A DNA stretch of 64,000 bases from Exiguobacterium sp. RIT594 (lineage in GTDB: Bacteria; Bacillota; Bacilli; Exiguobacteriales; Exiguobacteriaceae), in contig NZ_QPKF01000001.1 in assembly GCF_003339585.1 (NCBI RefSeq), positions 1,364,001-1,428,000 on the forward strand, read 5' to 3'. Shown here one piece after another: positions 44,092 through 53,664 of this stretch. Every line of letters starts with the position of its first letter. The first letter of the stretch is position 1. The position numbers and the translations under genes are program-made. Below the pieces are notes generated by a model, which made no database searches, was not told the origin of the DNA, and saw nothing but the letters and a program-made list of their open reading frames with translations.

Positions 44092-44712
44092 TCAATCGGT
44101 GTCTTTTTTATCTTTCGCAAACATACCAATCTTTGATTCCGTCCCTTGACGGATCCGGCTGATATTTTCACGGTGTTTAAAGATGACGAACAGCGCAAGA
44201 ATCGTAAAGAACGTCGGGACGATCCAGTCCTGCTCGACGATACCGATCGTGATGGCAGCTACGATACCGATGCTTGCTGAGACGATTGAGCTGAGTGAAA
44301 CCATCCGGCTCAGTCGTAACGTCGTCAAAAAGGAAATCAACAGCACCAGGAACAGAATCGGGCTCGTCACGAGCAGCATCCCGCCGGACGTCGCGACGGC
44401 CTTTCCGCCTTTGAACCTGGCAAAGACCGGATAGATGTGTCCGATGACGGCCGCTAGACCCGCAAACAGCGGATGCAGTTCGGAAGCAAGCAGAATCGGC
44501 ACAAGACTGGCGACTGCCCCTTTGCCGAGATCGCCAATCAAGACGATGATCCCCGCTTTTTTTCCTAGGACCCGGAACGTGTTCGTCGTCCCGAGATTCC
44601 CGCTGCCGTGCTGCCGAATATCAATGCCGTGTCCCCATTTTCCGACAAGCAGAGCAAACGGAATCGAGCCGAGTAAATAGCCTAAAATTAAAATCCCGAT
44701 GATTTCAATCAT
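44092..44712 (-). CDS. plsY: Glycerol-3-phosphate acyltransferase PlsY
   Basis: Integral membrane enzyme of 206 residues that transfers acyl groups from acyl-phosphate to glycerol 3-phosphate, the first step of phospholipid synthesis. The three family motifs are visible: GSIPFALLVGKW, GSGNLGTTNTFRVLG, and FKGGKAVATSGG. The ATG at 44710-44712 follows GGAGG by six bases. Confidence 0.94.
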   Translation of the reverse strand: MIEIIGILILGYLLGSIPFALLVGKWGHGIDIRQHGSGNLGTTNTFRVLGKKAGIIVLIGDLGKGAVASLVPILLASELHPLFAGLAAVIGHIYPVFARFKGGKAVATSGGMLLVTSPILFLVLLISFLTTLRLSRMVSLSSIVSASIGIVAAITIGIVEQDWIVPTFFTILALFVIFKHRENISRIRQGTESKIGMFAKDKKDTD

Positions 44713-44729
44713 GGTCAACCTCCAACGTA

Positions 44730-45815
44730 TTAGTGACCGACCTTCATATATTCTTCGAGAGTCTGCCCATTATTTTTAATTTGTGTGGCTGGACCGACAC
44801 CAACATACCGGATGTGCCATGGCTCATACGTGTACCCAGTCCGCGACTGGAACCCACGGTCGTACCGGACGATGAATCCATACTTCGCTGCGTTGTTCGC
44901 AATCCATTTCCCTTCTTTTGTATCTCCGAGTTCTGCCGTCAATCCATTCCCGACGCTCGGTGCCGAGATATCAAACACAAGTCCGGTCTGGTGCTCACTG
45001 TGACCAGGACGGGCCGAATATTGATCGGCTGCCGCTTTTCCGTCACGGGCGACGTAGTTGTTGTAGAGAACCGTCTGACGTGAACCTGAACGGAATCCGC
45101 TGACAGCGTTCAGTGTCACACCATCGGCTTTCGCATCGGCAAACATTTTTTCCATTTGCTTCGCTGCCGGTGCCCGCATGTAACTTTGTTCGAGAACGCC
45201 TGAATACGAGAAGCTGACGTTTGGCACGACTAAATCCGACGGTTTGTAATCGATCGGCAAGCTGTACTTTTTGTTGACGACGACTAACTCACCCAGTGAC
45301 AGATCGGCTTTTGTATTCGATTTATCGACGTCCGGTGTTTCGGACTCCGGTTTCGACGGTTTGGCCGGTTCCGGATCCTGAGCGGAATCAGTTTTTCCGT
45401 CCTCTTTTTTGTCGGTCGATTTGTCTTCAGCCTTGTCTTCTGTCGAAGATGCGTCCGATGACTTCTCTTCCGTCGTTTTATCTTCAGCTGATTTGTCCGC
45501 AGCCGCTTTCTCTTCAGCCGCTTTTTCATCCGCTGTTTTTTTGTCGGCAGCTGCCTGCTCTTCGGCCTTTTTCTCAGCTTCCGCTTTCGCTTCGGCTTCT
45601 TTTTTCGCTTCGGCTTCTTTTTTCGCTTCCGCTGCTTCTTTTGCTTCTTTTTCTTTCGCTACTTCGGCATCACTTTTTTCGTTGTCTGAAGTGGCCTTTT
45701 CATCTGCGCTTTTATTCGCCTGTTCGGTTTTTGAGTTGTCTTGCGCTTCCTGATCCCCAGGGTTACATCCTGCAAGGAGGAGCGCCAATGTACTGACTGC
45801 TACGATTTTTTTCAT
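44730..45815 (-). CDS. VanY-type D-alanyl-D-alanine carboxypeptidase lipoprotein
   Basis: The 361-residue product has lipobox LLAGC, then a low-complexity Lys/Glu/Ala/Asp linker (about residues 25-165, with AKKEAEAKKEAEAKAEAEKK-type repeats), then an M15B zinc domain. Ligand motifs are SEHQTGLVFDIS (HxxxxxxD) and YEPWHIRYVG (H). It trims the terminal D-alanine of peptidoglycan stem peptides outside the membrane. The long charged linker probably spans the wall. It ends 18 bases before plsY. Confidence 0.92.
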   Translation of the reverse strand: MKKIVAVSTLALLLAGCNPGDQEAQDNSKTEQANKSADEKATSDNEKSDAEVAKEKEAKEAAEAKKEAEAKKEAEAKAEAEKKAEEQAAADKKTADEKAAEEKAAADKSAEDKTTEEKSSDASSTEDKAEDKSTDKKEDGKTDSAQDPEPAKPSKPESETPDVDKSNTKADLSLGELVVVNKKYSLPIDYKPSDLVVPNVSFSYSGVLEQSYMRAPAAKQMEKMFADAKADGVTLNAVSGFRSGSRQTVLYNNYVARDGKAAADQYSARPGHSEHQTGLVFDISAPSVGNGLTAELGDTKEGKWIANNAAKYGFIVRYDRGFQSRTGYTYEPWHIRYVGVGPATQIKNNGQTLEEYMKVGH

Positions 45816-45868
45816 TTTTAATTCCCCGCTTCCTTGGTGCTATTCTATGTTACCTCTAATCGACTGAT

Positions 45869-45905
45869 TAGAAAAGCCCTCACGCAAGAAATCCTGCTGA
45901 GGGCG
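45869..45905 (-). terminator. Intrinsic terminator of the thioesterase gene
   Basis: Minus-strand arms GCCCTCA and TGAGGGC followed by TTTTC. Confidence 0.75.
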
Positions 45906-45910
45906 GAGGC

Positions 45911-46345
45911 TTAATTGGAGACAAGTGCGGCATCATCGGTACGCATTTGTTCGTAAATCGCGTGCCAGTTCGGAAAGACTTTTGGTAAACGGATTGGACG
46001 GAAATTTTCTTTTTTAACGACGACATGCGACGTTTTTCCCGCGACCGCCAGTTGACCGTCGGCATTCTTGACTTCATAACCGTAAATCGTCCGCAGACCG
46101 TCATAATGATCAACCCAGACGGACACATGTGCTACGTCACCGTACGTTAATGACCGTTTGTAATCGAGATTCACATTCGTGACCGGCGAGACGTATCCGG
46201 CTTCTTCCATTTCCTTGTAGTCAAGTCCAAGTGACTTGATCAGTTCCGTCCGTGCGATCTCAAAATAAACGAGATAATTCGAATGATAGACGATGCCCAT
46301 CATATCGGTTTCGGCGTAACGGACTGGTATTTCAATCGTGTACAT
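45911..46345 (-). CDS. Hot-dog fold acyl-CoA thioesterase
   Basis: YbgC/4-hydroxybenzoyl-CoA thioesterase family, 144 residues. The active-site segment VRYAETDMMGIVYHSNYLVYFE shows the conserved aspartate region (ETDMMG), and the second strand block KRSLTYGDVAHVSVWVDH is typical. It should hydrolyse acyl-CoA. It starts 12 bases after the stop codon of the double-AAA ATPase gene, so the two share an operon. Confidence 0.9.
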   Translation of the reverse strand: MYTIEIPVRYAETDMMGIVYHSNYLVYFEIARTELIKSLGLDYKEMEEAGYVSPVTNVNLDYKRSLTYGDVAHVSVWVDHYDGLRTIYGYEVKNADGQLAVAGKTSHVVVKKENFRPIRLPKVFPNWHAIYEQMRTDDAALVSN

Positions 46346-46357
46346 GAAGCTTCCCCC

Positions 46358-48601
46358 TTAAAAATCCTCTTTTTCAAGATAGGACCATTCTGAACCGGTT
46401 AAGCTAAGTTTGTCAATTAATCGGACGGATTGCTTCGCAATTGCTCGTTCGACAATCGTAATCGCGGCACGGGCATTGCCGTTCGGAACCGTCTCAATCA
46501 TCTGCTCAAGCGTCTGTTTCGCTTCATCCGTCAATTGATACCCGTACTGGGCGGCATAATTGATGATGATCTCAATCAGTTCGTCCTTCGCATAGTTCGG
46601 GAAATGGAACTCACGTTTAAAACGGGATTTCAGACCGGGATTGCTGGCAAGCAACGCCTGCATCGGCTGCTCGTAACCCGCGAGGACGACAACCAGATTA
46701 TCGGCATGTTTCGTCATCTCGTCGACGAGCGTATCAATCGCTTCCTTGCCGAAATCGTTGGCACCGCCGTTTAACGCGTACGCTTCATCAATAAACAGAA
46801 CACCGCCGAGCGCATCACGGATGACGTCACGCGTTTGTTGCGCGGTCTGACCGACGTAGCCCGAGACAAGATCGGCCCGGCTGACGACTTTCAAATGACC
46901 CCGCTTCAAGTAACCGCACTGGCGGAGGACATCGGCATATAATGCTGCGACGGTCGTTTTCCCGGTTCCACTGTTGCCGCTGAAGACCGCATGCAGTTCG
47001 ACCGGCAATACTTTAAATCCGGCTTCCTGACGGCGCTTCTGCATCGATAACAACGCTTGGATCTGTTTGATTTCCGCTTTCAGCGGCTGTAATCCGACTA
47101 ATTGTTCAAGTCGTTCCTCAACGCTATTGTCGTCTGAAGCGACAAGTTCAAAATCAGCTTGTTCGAGCAACGCAAAATCTTCGTGACTGGCACTTTCCCC
47201 CAGACTCGCCCCTTTTTTGAAGATGGCATCGAGGACGATATTACGAACGGCGCGTCCGTTACCGAAACTGGCGTCGACCCGTTCGCGCTCGAGCCGGGAC
47301 AATAAAGCCCGCTCGGCTTGTTCCGTCAGGACATAATCGTTGACCGTCGCAATCGAACGACCGATTTCAAGCAGTTCTGTATCGGTATAATCCGCGAGCA
47401 GATAATGATTCGATTCCGGGAAACGGCTCCGCAGACCGGGGTTCGCTTTCAGGAAATCGCGCATTTCTTCCGGATACCCGGCCAGAACGACGGCAAACCG
47501 GCCGGCGTATTCCCCGCTCGTCATCGCAGCGACAAGCGTATCGATTGCGGCTTGGCCGTAATCATTGCCGCTTTGACCGGCCCGTTTTAAGGCGTAGGCC
47601 TCGTCGATGAACAGGACACCGCCGACCGCTTCGCGGACTTTACTCATGACCTGTTCTTCCGTTTGACCGACAAACGCTCCGACGAGCGACGAGCGGTCCG
47701 TCTCGACGACTTCCGGCCGCTCCAGCAGACCAAGTTCGTGATAGATTTTCGCCATCAACCGGGCAAGCGTCGTTTTACCGGTCCCTGGATTCCCCATGAA
47801 GATCATGTGGAGGGATGGTTGATCGCTCGAGCGGTACCCGTCCGACGTCCGTTTTTGCTGATATTTCAAGAACCGATACATCTGATGGACACGCAACTTA
47901 ATATCTTCCAGTCCGATCATCGCATCGAGTTCCTCGAGCGCCGACCGTTCGACCTGTTTGATTTCTGCCGGAAGTAACGCAACAACCCGGCGTAAATCTT
48001 GCAGTGCCGTCGCTTTCAGTTCCGTCATCTCCCGGAAGGCATCACGCGAATAAAACCGTTCCTGCAGACTGTCGAGAAATTCCGTCGCAATCTGTTCGAG
48101 CGACGCGCTCGACAACAGCAAAGCTTTACCGGCTTCAAACAGTTCTGACCAACGCGCTGTATCCATCCGCCGCAACCGTTCCGTCTGTTCGACGACCTGT
48201 TCCGTCTCATGCAGGATTTGACCCGCTTGTTGAATCAGTTCTTTTGTCGCTGACCGTTTCGCATTGGCATTGTCCGTCTCGCGGATCGTCGGAAAAGTGT
48301 TGGCGACGAGCAATTGGTAACTGCTCTGGAGCTGCTGTTCGATCAGCAACTGTTCCAGCCGTTCCGGCAGCCGGTCGTGCTGGCGGATTTCCTGCATCCA
48401 GCTTTCAGCCAGGGCATCAATCCGCCCCGTCATGATGTAACGGTGTTCAACGAGTAAAGCTAAAATTCGGACTAATGCTTCTGTTTCCTGTAATAGGCGG
48501 CTGCTTTGGGCATAACGTAAGGCGAGAACTTCTTCGACCTTTGCCCCGTTTTCCCAAGCCGTAATTTGTTTAAACATCTCCTCTTTTGAGAACGTCTCCA
48601 T
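46358..48601 (-). CDS. Double-AAA ATPase of the SpoVK/CbbX/EccA group
   Basis: A 747-residue protein: a helical N-terminal region of about 230 residues, AAA domain 1 (Walker A FMGNPGTGKTTLARLM, Walker B GGVLFIDEAYAL, about residues 235-460) and AAA domain 2 (FSGNSGTGKTTVAALY, GGVLFIDEAYAL, about residues 500-740). Both domains have pore-loop-like GAFVGQT and GYVGQT, and arginine-finger regions (LRSRF, LKSRF). Related proteins are SpoVK of spore formers, CbbX and EccA of type VII secretion. No sporulation or ESX genes are near. It heads an operon with a thioesterase. Role unknown, probably protein remodelling. Confidence 0.9.
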   Translation of the reverse strand: METFSKEEMFKQITAWENGAKVEEVLALRYAQSSRLLQETEALVRILALLVEHRYIMTGRIDALAESWMQEIRQHDRLPERLEQLLIEQQLQSSYQLLVANTFPTIRETDNANAKRSATKELIQQAGQILHETEQVVEQTERLRRMDTARWSELFEAGKALLLSSASLEQIATEFLDSLQERFYSRDAFREMTELKATALQDLRRVVALLPAEIKQVERSALEELDAMIGLEDIKLRVHQMYRFLKYQQKRTSDGYRSSDQPSLHMIFMGNPGTGKTTLARLMAKIYHELGLLERPEVVETDRSSLVGAFVGQTEEQVMSKVREAVGGVLFIDEAYALKRAGQSGNDYGQAAIDTLVAAMTSGEYAGRFAVVLAGYPEEMRDFLKANPGLRSRFPESNHYLLADYTDTELLEIGRSIATVNDYVLTEQAERALLSRLERERVDASFGNGRAVRNIVLDAIFKKGASLGESASHEDFALLEQADFELVASDDNSVEERLEQLVGLQPLKAEIKQIQALLSMQKRRQEAGFKVLPVELHAVFSGNSGTGKTTVAALYADVLRQCGYLKRGHLKVVSRADLVSGYVGQTAQQTRDVIRDALGGVLFIDEAYALNGGANDFGKEAIDTLVDEMTKHADNLVVVLAGYEQPMQALLASNPGLKSRFKREFHFPNYAKDELIEIIINYAAQYGYQLTDEAKQTLEQMIETVPNGNARAAITIVERAIAKQSVRLIDKLSLTGSEWSYLEKEDF

Positions 48602-48626
48602 GTTATCTTGATTCCTCCCGCTTCTC

Positions 48627-48672
48627 GAAAAAACCGACTGTGGTCGTCACGGTGTGACGCTCCAGTCGGTCT
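48627..48672 (-). terminator. Intrinsic terminator
   Basis: Minus-strand ACCGACTGG/CAGTCGGT arms with inner GTCACA-type pairing followed by six T; it ends the gene whose stop is at 48677. Confidence 0.85.
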
Positions 48673-48676
48673 GTCC

Positions 48677-49384
48677 TCATTTAGCTTTTAACCAGTTTGG
48701 ATCGAATGTATCCAGTGTCTCGATTTTTTTCATCTTGACCGAATAAAATAGTTTTCCATTGTTACGTGACTCGGCTCCAAGTACTTTCGACCGGTCGGAC
48801 GCGACGTAGTAGGTCGCCTCTTCCGCATTGTCGTCCTTATCGAAGAACGATGGATACTGTTTAATCCATTCTTTCGGGACTGTGCTTGCCGGCTCTTTTT
48901 TGACGTAAACATCAGCCGCATTTCCGGCGATATCAGCTTCGCCTTCGACTTGACCAAAGTCACCGTTTTCGATGAACTTGATGATTTGTTCGTTAAAGCC
49001 GCGTGACAAGAACGGACGCGGTGCGCTGACACTCTTCGACGCTTTCGTCTCATTCAACAATTTTCCGTCGGCATCGTATTCGCGGAACATCTTCCCGTCC
49101 CAAATCGCCATCGTTCCTTTAGATGGTCCGTCGATGACTTCTGTCCGGAAGTGGCCTTTGTCATCAAAAACGACTTCATATGTCCGCGTCTCGAGAGCGT
49201 CTTCCGTCGTCGACAGTTTCTTTTCGACGTACTGGATCCGCGACATCGTGTAAAACGGTTTGACCGGAGCAGCTTTATCTTCATTAGCGGTCTGTGTCTT
49301 ATTCAAAAGGTAAAAATTATAGGCAAGGAGTATCGCCATTGCCACGATTGCGACTGCAATCCATGTGCTCGTTCGTTTCGTCAT
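48677..49384 (-). CDS. Membrane-anchored extracytoplasmic protein, possibly LolA/RseB-like
   Basis: The 235-residue product has one N-terminal transmembrane segment (about residues 8-26) and a beta-rich external domain: VVFDDKGHFRTEVIDGPSKGTMAIWDGKMFREYDADGKLL, then YYVASDRSKVLGAESRNNGKLFYSVKMKKIE. The pattern resembles outer-membrane lipoprotein carrier (LolA/MucB) folds found in Gram-positive anchored proteins, but the match is by eye. It is flanked by its own terminator. Function unknown. Confidence 0.7.
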   Translation of the reverse strand: MTKRTSTWIAVAIVAMAILLAYNFYLLNKTQTANEDKAAPVKPFYTMSRIQYVEKKLSTTEDALETRTYEVVFDDKGHFRTEVIDGPSKGTMAIWDGKMFREYDADGKLLNETKASKSVSAPRPFLSRGFNEQIIKFIENGDFGQVEGEADIAGNAADVYVKKEPASTVPKEWIKQYPSFFDKDDNAEEATYYVASDRSKVLGAESRNNGKLFYSVKMKKIETLDTFDPNWLKAK

Positions 49385-49605
49385 GCCATGTACACCATCC
49401 TAGATTTGTCTCGTTTCATGTTAATGGTATCGGTTTTAGGCTTAGAATACAAAGGGTTTGTCCAAGATTCCTGCATTTCCGAAGAAATACGTCAGACTTT
49501 TGAACAATTGATTCTGTTTCGAATCGTTCTGATCTCTTCCTTGACGACACACAAAGACGACACACAAAAGGTGAACGGCCCATCGATCCGGCAGTCCACC
49601 TTGAT

Positions 49606-50070
49606 TTAATCTGTTTTCGGTTCGAGTGAGACAATCATCGATTCATCGACGAGGTAATACGTTTGATGGGGCAGCTCGCGTAAATAGCCTTGCTCAAACA
49701 GTTTCGCACAATCGACCTGGAACGTCTTCGAATACGGTTTGAGGGGTAACTTCCGCTCTTTGTCAAAATACCGGTCGACCGCGACCTGGACGTGATCCAT
49801 CTCATAGACCGTCAAATGATCTTTCGCTTCCATGATCGCAAACGTTTCCCGTGACATATAGAAGACCTGCGTCGAGCGGGCACCAAGATAGGGTGCAAGT
49901 TGCGTTAAATCAATCCGTTGTTCTTCATCGAGCAGAATCGTCCGGTTCGTCCCTTTCGGCAACGCCAGTTCAAAATCGTGTGTCGCCCGTTTGACTTCAT
50001 CGAGCGTGACGTCGCGAACCGGCAGCTCGGGTTCTTCTTTTGCTTGAAACCATTTCTTGAATCGGTTCAC
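49606..50070 (-). CDS. Hypothetical protein, DUF3939-like
   Basis: The 154-residue soluble protein starts MNRFKKWFQAKEEPELPVRDVTLDEVKRATHDFELALPKG. The spacing of charged and aromatic residues fits DUF3939, a family of unknown function in Bacillales; the assignment is from memory and moderate. The start is GTG behind AAGGGG. It lies just after aconitase but is separated from it by a terminator. Confidence 0.65.
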   Translation of the reverse strand: MNRFKKWFQAKEEPELPVRDVTLDEVKRATHDFELALPKGTNRTILLDEEQRIDLTQLAPYLGARSTQVFYMSRETFAIMEAKDHLTVYEMDHVQVAVDRYFDKERKLPLKPYSKTFQVDCAKLFEQGYLRELPHQTYYLVDESMIVSLEPKTD

Positions 50071-50091
50071 GGTCTCGCCCCTTTCTGCATC

Positions 50092-50117
50092 AAAAAAGGT
50101 GGGGTTGCCCCCACCTC
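50092..50117 (-). terminator. Intrinsic terminator of acnA
   Basis: Minus-strand arms GGTGGGGGC and GCCCCACC followed by six T. Confidence 0.88.
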
Positions 50118-50136
50118 AAACGTTAATGTAAACGGT

Positions 50137-52860
50137 TTAGTTTTGCAAGCGTTCGCGGAGAACCATTGGTAAGATTCCGCCGTGACGGTAGTAATCGATA
50201 TCGACTTCCGAATCAAAACGAGCGATTGCTTCGAACTTCGTGACTTTTCCGTCAGCAGCTGTCGCTGTGACTTCGACGACGTCACGTGGACGAACCGACT
50301 CGTCGATCGCGATGCTGATTGCTTCTTCACCTGTTAAGCCAAGTGATTCAGCAGATGTGCCGGCCGCGTATTGGAGTGGCAAGACACCCATCATGACGAG
50401 GTTCGAACGGTGAATCCGCTCAAAGCTCTCGGCGATGACGGCTTTGACACCAAGAAGGTTTGTTCCTTTTGCTGCCCAGTCACGTGATGAACCCATCCCG
50501 TAATCTTTACCGGCGAGGATGACAAGACCTGTACCATCTTCTTTGTACTTCATCGCAGCGTCGTACATCGCCATCGTTTCGCCTGTCGGCCAGTACGTCG
50601 TGAAGCCGCCTTCTGTACCTGGAGCGACTTGGTTACGGATCCGGATGTTCGCGAATGTTCCGCGCATCATGATCTCATGGTTACCACGACGTGAACCGTA
50701 TGAGTTGAAGTCTTTTGGTGCGACACCTTTGCTGACAAGGTATTGTCCGGCTGGTGTTGTTTTCGAGAATGAACCGGCTGGTGAGATGTGGTCTGTCGTG
50801 ACAGAATCCGCAAACTTACCGAAGACACGGAGATCGTTTAATGCTTCGACGTGACCGGCTTCTTTCGCCAAGTTCTCGAAGAACGGCGGGTTTTGGATGT
50901 ATGTCGACTCTTCGTCGAAGTCATACTGATCGCCCGTCGGTACGTCCAGGTTGTTCCAACGTTCGTTTCCTGTGAAGACCGAATCGTACTCGGCACGGAA
51001 GCTTTCCGGTGTGACGACCGTGTTGATGATCGTTTGAATCTCGTCACGTGATGGCCAGATGTCCGCGAAGAAGACTTCTTGTCCGTCTTTGCCTGTTCCG
51101 AGTGACGCGTTCATGATGTCGACGTCAACCGTTCCGGCAATCGCATAGGCGACGACGAGTGGTGGTGATGCCAGATAGTTGGCTTTGACGAGCGGATGAA
51201 CCCGTCCTTCGAAGTTCCGGTTTCCTGAGAGGACAGACGAGACGAGCAGGTCTGATCCGAGGATCGCGTTTTCGACGGCAAGGTCAAGCGGACCCGAGTT
51301 CCCGATACATGTCGTACAACCGTAACCGACTGTGTTGAAGCCGAGTTGATCGAGGTACGGTTGAAGGCCTGATTTCTCAAGGTAATCCGTAACGACTTTT
51401 GATCCCGGTGCAAGTGATGTCTTGACGTATTTCGGAACCGTCAATCCGAGATTGATTGCTTTTTTCGCAACGAGTCCGGCACCGATCATGACGTACGGGT
51501 TCGATGTATTCGTACAGCTCGTGATCGCAGCGATCGCAAGGTCTCCCGTACGCATCTCAACCGCTTCGTCTTCGTATTGAACGACAGCAACTTTGCTTGC
51601 TTCGTCTTCCGCAAGACCAAAACCGGCGTTTCCTTGTGGTGCCGTCAATGCTTTTTGGAACGACGTGTGGACGTCCGTCAAATCAATCCGGTCTTGTGGA
51701 CGTTTCGGTCCGGCAAGTGCAGGAACGATCGTTGAAAGATCAAGTTCAACCGTCTTCGTGAATGTTGGATCTTCGTTTTGCGGCGTGTAGAACAAGCCGT
51801 TTGCTTTTGAGTAGTTCTCGACTTTTTCGATCAAGTCTTCGTCACGGCCTGTCAGACGGAGGTACGTCAACGTTTCCGTATCAACCGGGAAGAATCCGCA
51901 AGTTGCGCCGTACTCAGGTGCCATGTTGGCGATTGTCGCGCGGTCAGATAATGACATCAAGTGAAGAGATGGTCCGAAGAACTCAACGAATTTACCGACA
52001 ACGTTTTGTTGACGTAACATTTCCGTCACGCGGAGCGCAACGTCCGTCGCTGTTGTTCCAGGATGCATTTCACCTGTGATGCGGACACCGATAACTTCAG
52101 GAACCGGGAAGAATGAAGGTTGTCCGAGCATGCCGGCTTCTGCTTCGATTCCACCGACACCCCAACCAAGGACACCAAGTCCGTTGATCATCGTTGTGTG
52201 CGAATCTGTTCCGACGAGTGTATCCGGGTAGACATCAACCGAACCGTCTGCTGTTTCTTTTTCAAGAACGACAGATGCCAAGTACTCGAGGTTTACTTGG
52301 TGGACGATTCCTGTTGCAGGCGGTACAGCACGGTAGTTGTCGAATGCCGTTGTTGCCCAGCGTAACAATTTGTAACGCTCTTCGTTCCGTTCGAACTCAA
52401 GATCCATGTTTTCAGCAAGTGCGCCGGCAAATCCGTAAGAATCGACTTGAACCGAGTGGTCAACGACGAGATCAACCGGAACTTCCGGGTTGATGACTGA
52501 CGGATCTCCACCGAGGTCCTGCATCGCTTTACGGAGTGACGCGAGGTCGACGACAGTCGGAACGCCCGTGAAATCCTGTAAGATGACGCGTGACGGCTTG
52601 AACGGCACATCGATATCATTCGATACTTGGGCAGTTCCCCATTTCGCCAAGTTTTCGACATGCTCTTGTGTAATCGAACGACCGTCTTGTTGACGAAGGA
52701 CGGATTCAAGCAGCACACGGATTGAATACGGAAGGCGTTTGACTTCCGTCAGACCGAGTTCTTCCAATTTTTCAAGGCTGTAATAGTTGTAATTTTTACC
52801 GTTAGCTTCAAACGAACGGCGTGCACCAAACACGTCTTGCGTTGGTTGCGTTTGCTTCAT
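50137..52860 (-). CDS. acnA: Aconitate hydratase
   Basis: Iron-sulfur enzyme of the TCA cycle converting citrate to isocitrate, 907 residues. The cluster cysteines are in [12 protein letters not shown] and [33 protein letters not shown] and the C-terminal swivel domain [35 protein letters not shown] are intact. The ATG at 52858-52860 follows AAAGGGGG. Proteins of this group in Bacillus also bind iron-responsive RNA elements when the cluster is lost. A near-consensus promoter with a cre-like site sits upstream. Confidence 0.96.
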   Translation of the reverse strand: MKQTQPTQDVFGARRSFEANGKNYNYYSLEKLEELGLTEVKRLPYSIRVLLESVLRQQDGRSITQEHVENLAKWGTAQVSNDIDVPFKPSRVILQDFTGVPTVVDLASLRKAMQDLGGDPSVINPEVPVDLVVDHSVQVDSYGFAGALAENMDLEFERNEERYKLLRWATTAFDNYRAVPPATGIVHQVNLEYLASVVLEKETADGSVDVYPDTLVGTDSHTTMINGLGVLGWGVGGIEAEAGMLGQPSFFPVPEVIGVRITGEMHPGTTATDVALRVTEMLRQQNVVGKFVEFFGPSLHLMSLSDRATIANMAPEYGATCGFFPVDTETLTYLRLTGRDEDLIEKVENYSKANGLFYTPQNEDPTFTKTVELDLSTIVPALAGPKRPQDRIDLTDVHTSFQKALTAPQGNAGFGLAEDEASKVAVVQYEDEAVEMRTGDLAIAAITSCTNTSNPYVMIGAGLVAKKAINLGLTVPKYVKTSLAPGSKVVTDYLEKSGLQPYLDQLGFNTVGYGCTTCIGNSGPLDLAVENAILGSDLLVSSVLSGNRNFEGRVHPLVKANYLASPPLVVAYAIAGTVDVDIMNASLGTGKDGQEVFFADIWPSRDEIQTIINTVVTPESFRAEYDSVFTGNERWNNLDVPTGDQYDFDEESTYIQNPPFFENLAKEAGHVEALNDLRVFGKFADSVTTDHISPAGSFSKTTPAGQYLVSKGVAPKDFNSYGSRRGNHEIMMRGTFANIRIRNQVAPGTEGGFTTYWPTGETMAMYDAAMKYKEDGTGLVILAGKDYGMGSSRDWAAKGTNLLGVKAVIAESFERIHRSNLVMMGVLPLQYAAGTSAESLGLTGEEAISIAIDESVRPRDVVEVTATAADGKVTKFEAIARFDSEVDIDYYRHGGILPMVLRERLQN

Positions 52861-52898
52861 GCTGATTCCCCCTTTAAGTGTTGACGACATCAAGCCCC

Positions 52899-52912
52899 TG
52901 ATACCGCTTACT
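52899..52912 (-). promoter_or_regulatory. Candidate cre site in the acnA leader
   Basis: Minus-strand AGTAAGCGGTATCA matches 13 of 14 positions of the cre consensus. It lies at about +5 to +18 from the predicted start point, where CcpA would act as a roadblock. Confidence 0.55.
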
Positions 52913-52923
52913 TGTACAGCTCT

Positions 52924-52952
52924 ATCATAGTATAATATGAGCCCCGTTACAA
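52924..52952 (-). promoter_or_regulatory. SigA promoter of acnA
   Basis: Minus-strand TTGTAA (52947-52952), 17-base spacer, TATGAT (52924-52929). Confidence 0.75.
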
Positions 52953-53044
52953 TTTGAAAGAACAAAAGACCTTCAATAAGTTTTACTTATCACCTAATTG
53001 AGAAACTATATCAATCATATGCTTATGATGACACGCGCTTTCTA

Positions 53045-53070
53045 GTTTTTAATGGTTCTGTTACGGGTAC
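53045..53070 (+). promoter_or_regulatory. SigB-type promoter of the DUF1269 gene
   Basis: GTTTTT (53045-53050), 14-base spacer, GGGTAC (53065-53070); the -35 differs from GTTTAA at two positions and the -10 from GGGTAT at one. Confidence 0.55.
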
Positions 53071-53115
53071 TACTAAATTGTAGAACGACATCAGAACTTT
53101 CTGGAGGCGGAAATT

Positions 53116-53613
53116 ATGGCACAATATAAAAACAACGATGCAACGCACGTCGTCACGACGATTATTTTCAACGATCTGGAAAAAGCCAAAACCGGTTTTG
53201 AAATGATCAAGGATCTCGAAGCGATCAAAGAGATTGAAATGGAACAGATGGTCCTCGCCGAACGCAATGAGACGGACGGCTTCTCCTTCATCGATGCGAT
53301 CGACTTCACGCAACAGGATCAATCGTTTAAAGGCTCGTTGATCGGAATGGCGGTCGGCGTCGTCGGTGGACCATTCGGCATGCTCGTCGGCTCCGTCGCC
53401 GGATACCTAATCGGCGCAAACCGGGACGAAAAAAACGAACGCGATTCGTTTGATCTGTTTAACCGGACACTCAACCAGATCAATCCCGACCACTACGGCG
53501 TCATCATCATCAGTGAGGTCAACGAGGATTCGGAAGCGATCAACGCGATTGCGGCGGAACTCGGAGCGACCGTACGCCGGACCGGTGAAACGTTTACGGA
53601 TGAGACGGTGTGA
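53116..53613 (+). CDS. DUF1269-like general stress protein
   Basis: The 165-residue protein has an alpha/beta domain (THVVTTIIFNDLEKAKTGFEMIKDL), a central Gly-rich hydrophobic hairpin (LIGMAVGVVGGPFGMLVGSVAGYLIGA) and a second ferredoxin-like half (DHYGVIIISEVNEDSEAINAIAAELGATV). The layout fits DUF1269 membrane-associated proteins. GGAGG precedes the ATG, and a SigB-type promoter lies about 46 bases upstream, pointing to a stress function. Confidence 0.8.
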   Translation: MAQYKNNDATHVVTTIIFNDLEKAKTGFEMIKDLEAIKEIEMEQMVLAERNETDGFSFIDAIDFTQQDQSFKGSLIGMAVGVVGGPFGMLVGSVAGYLIGANRDEKNERDSFDLFNRTLNQINPDHYGVIIISEVNEDSEAINAIAAELGATVRRTGETFTDETV

Positions 53614-53637
53614 ACTAACAATATAAGGTGTACATTT

Positions 53638-53664
53638 CGTCCCCGCTTTTTCGGGGACGTTTTT
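53638..53664 (+). terminator. Intrinsic terminator of the DUF1269 gene
   Basis: CGTCCCCG-cttttt-CGGGGACG followed by TTTTT. Confidence 0.88.

Noticed and set aside
45409-45753. Long Ser/Ala/Phe-rich open frame on the plus strand.
   Set aside because: It is the antisense image of the low-complexity Lys/Glu/Ala linker of the VanY-type gene; no ribosome-binding site and no family pattern.
49541-49568. Short direct repeat ACGACACACAAA.
   Set aside because: Only two units in a promoter region, no further copies and no symmetry.
52861-52965. N-terminal extension of aconitase.
   Set aside because: The region holds the promoter and cre-like site, and the ATG at 52860 follows AAAGGGGG.
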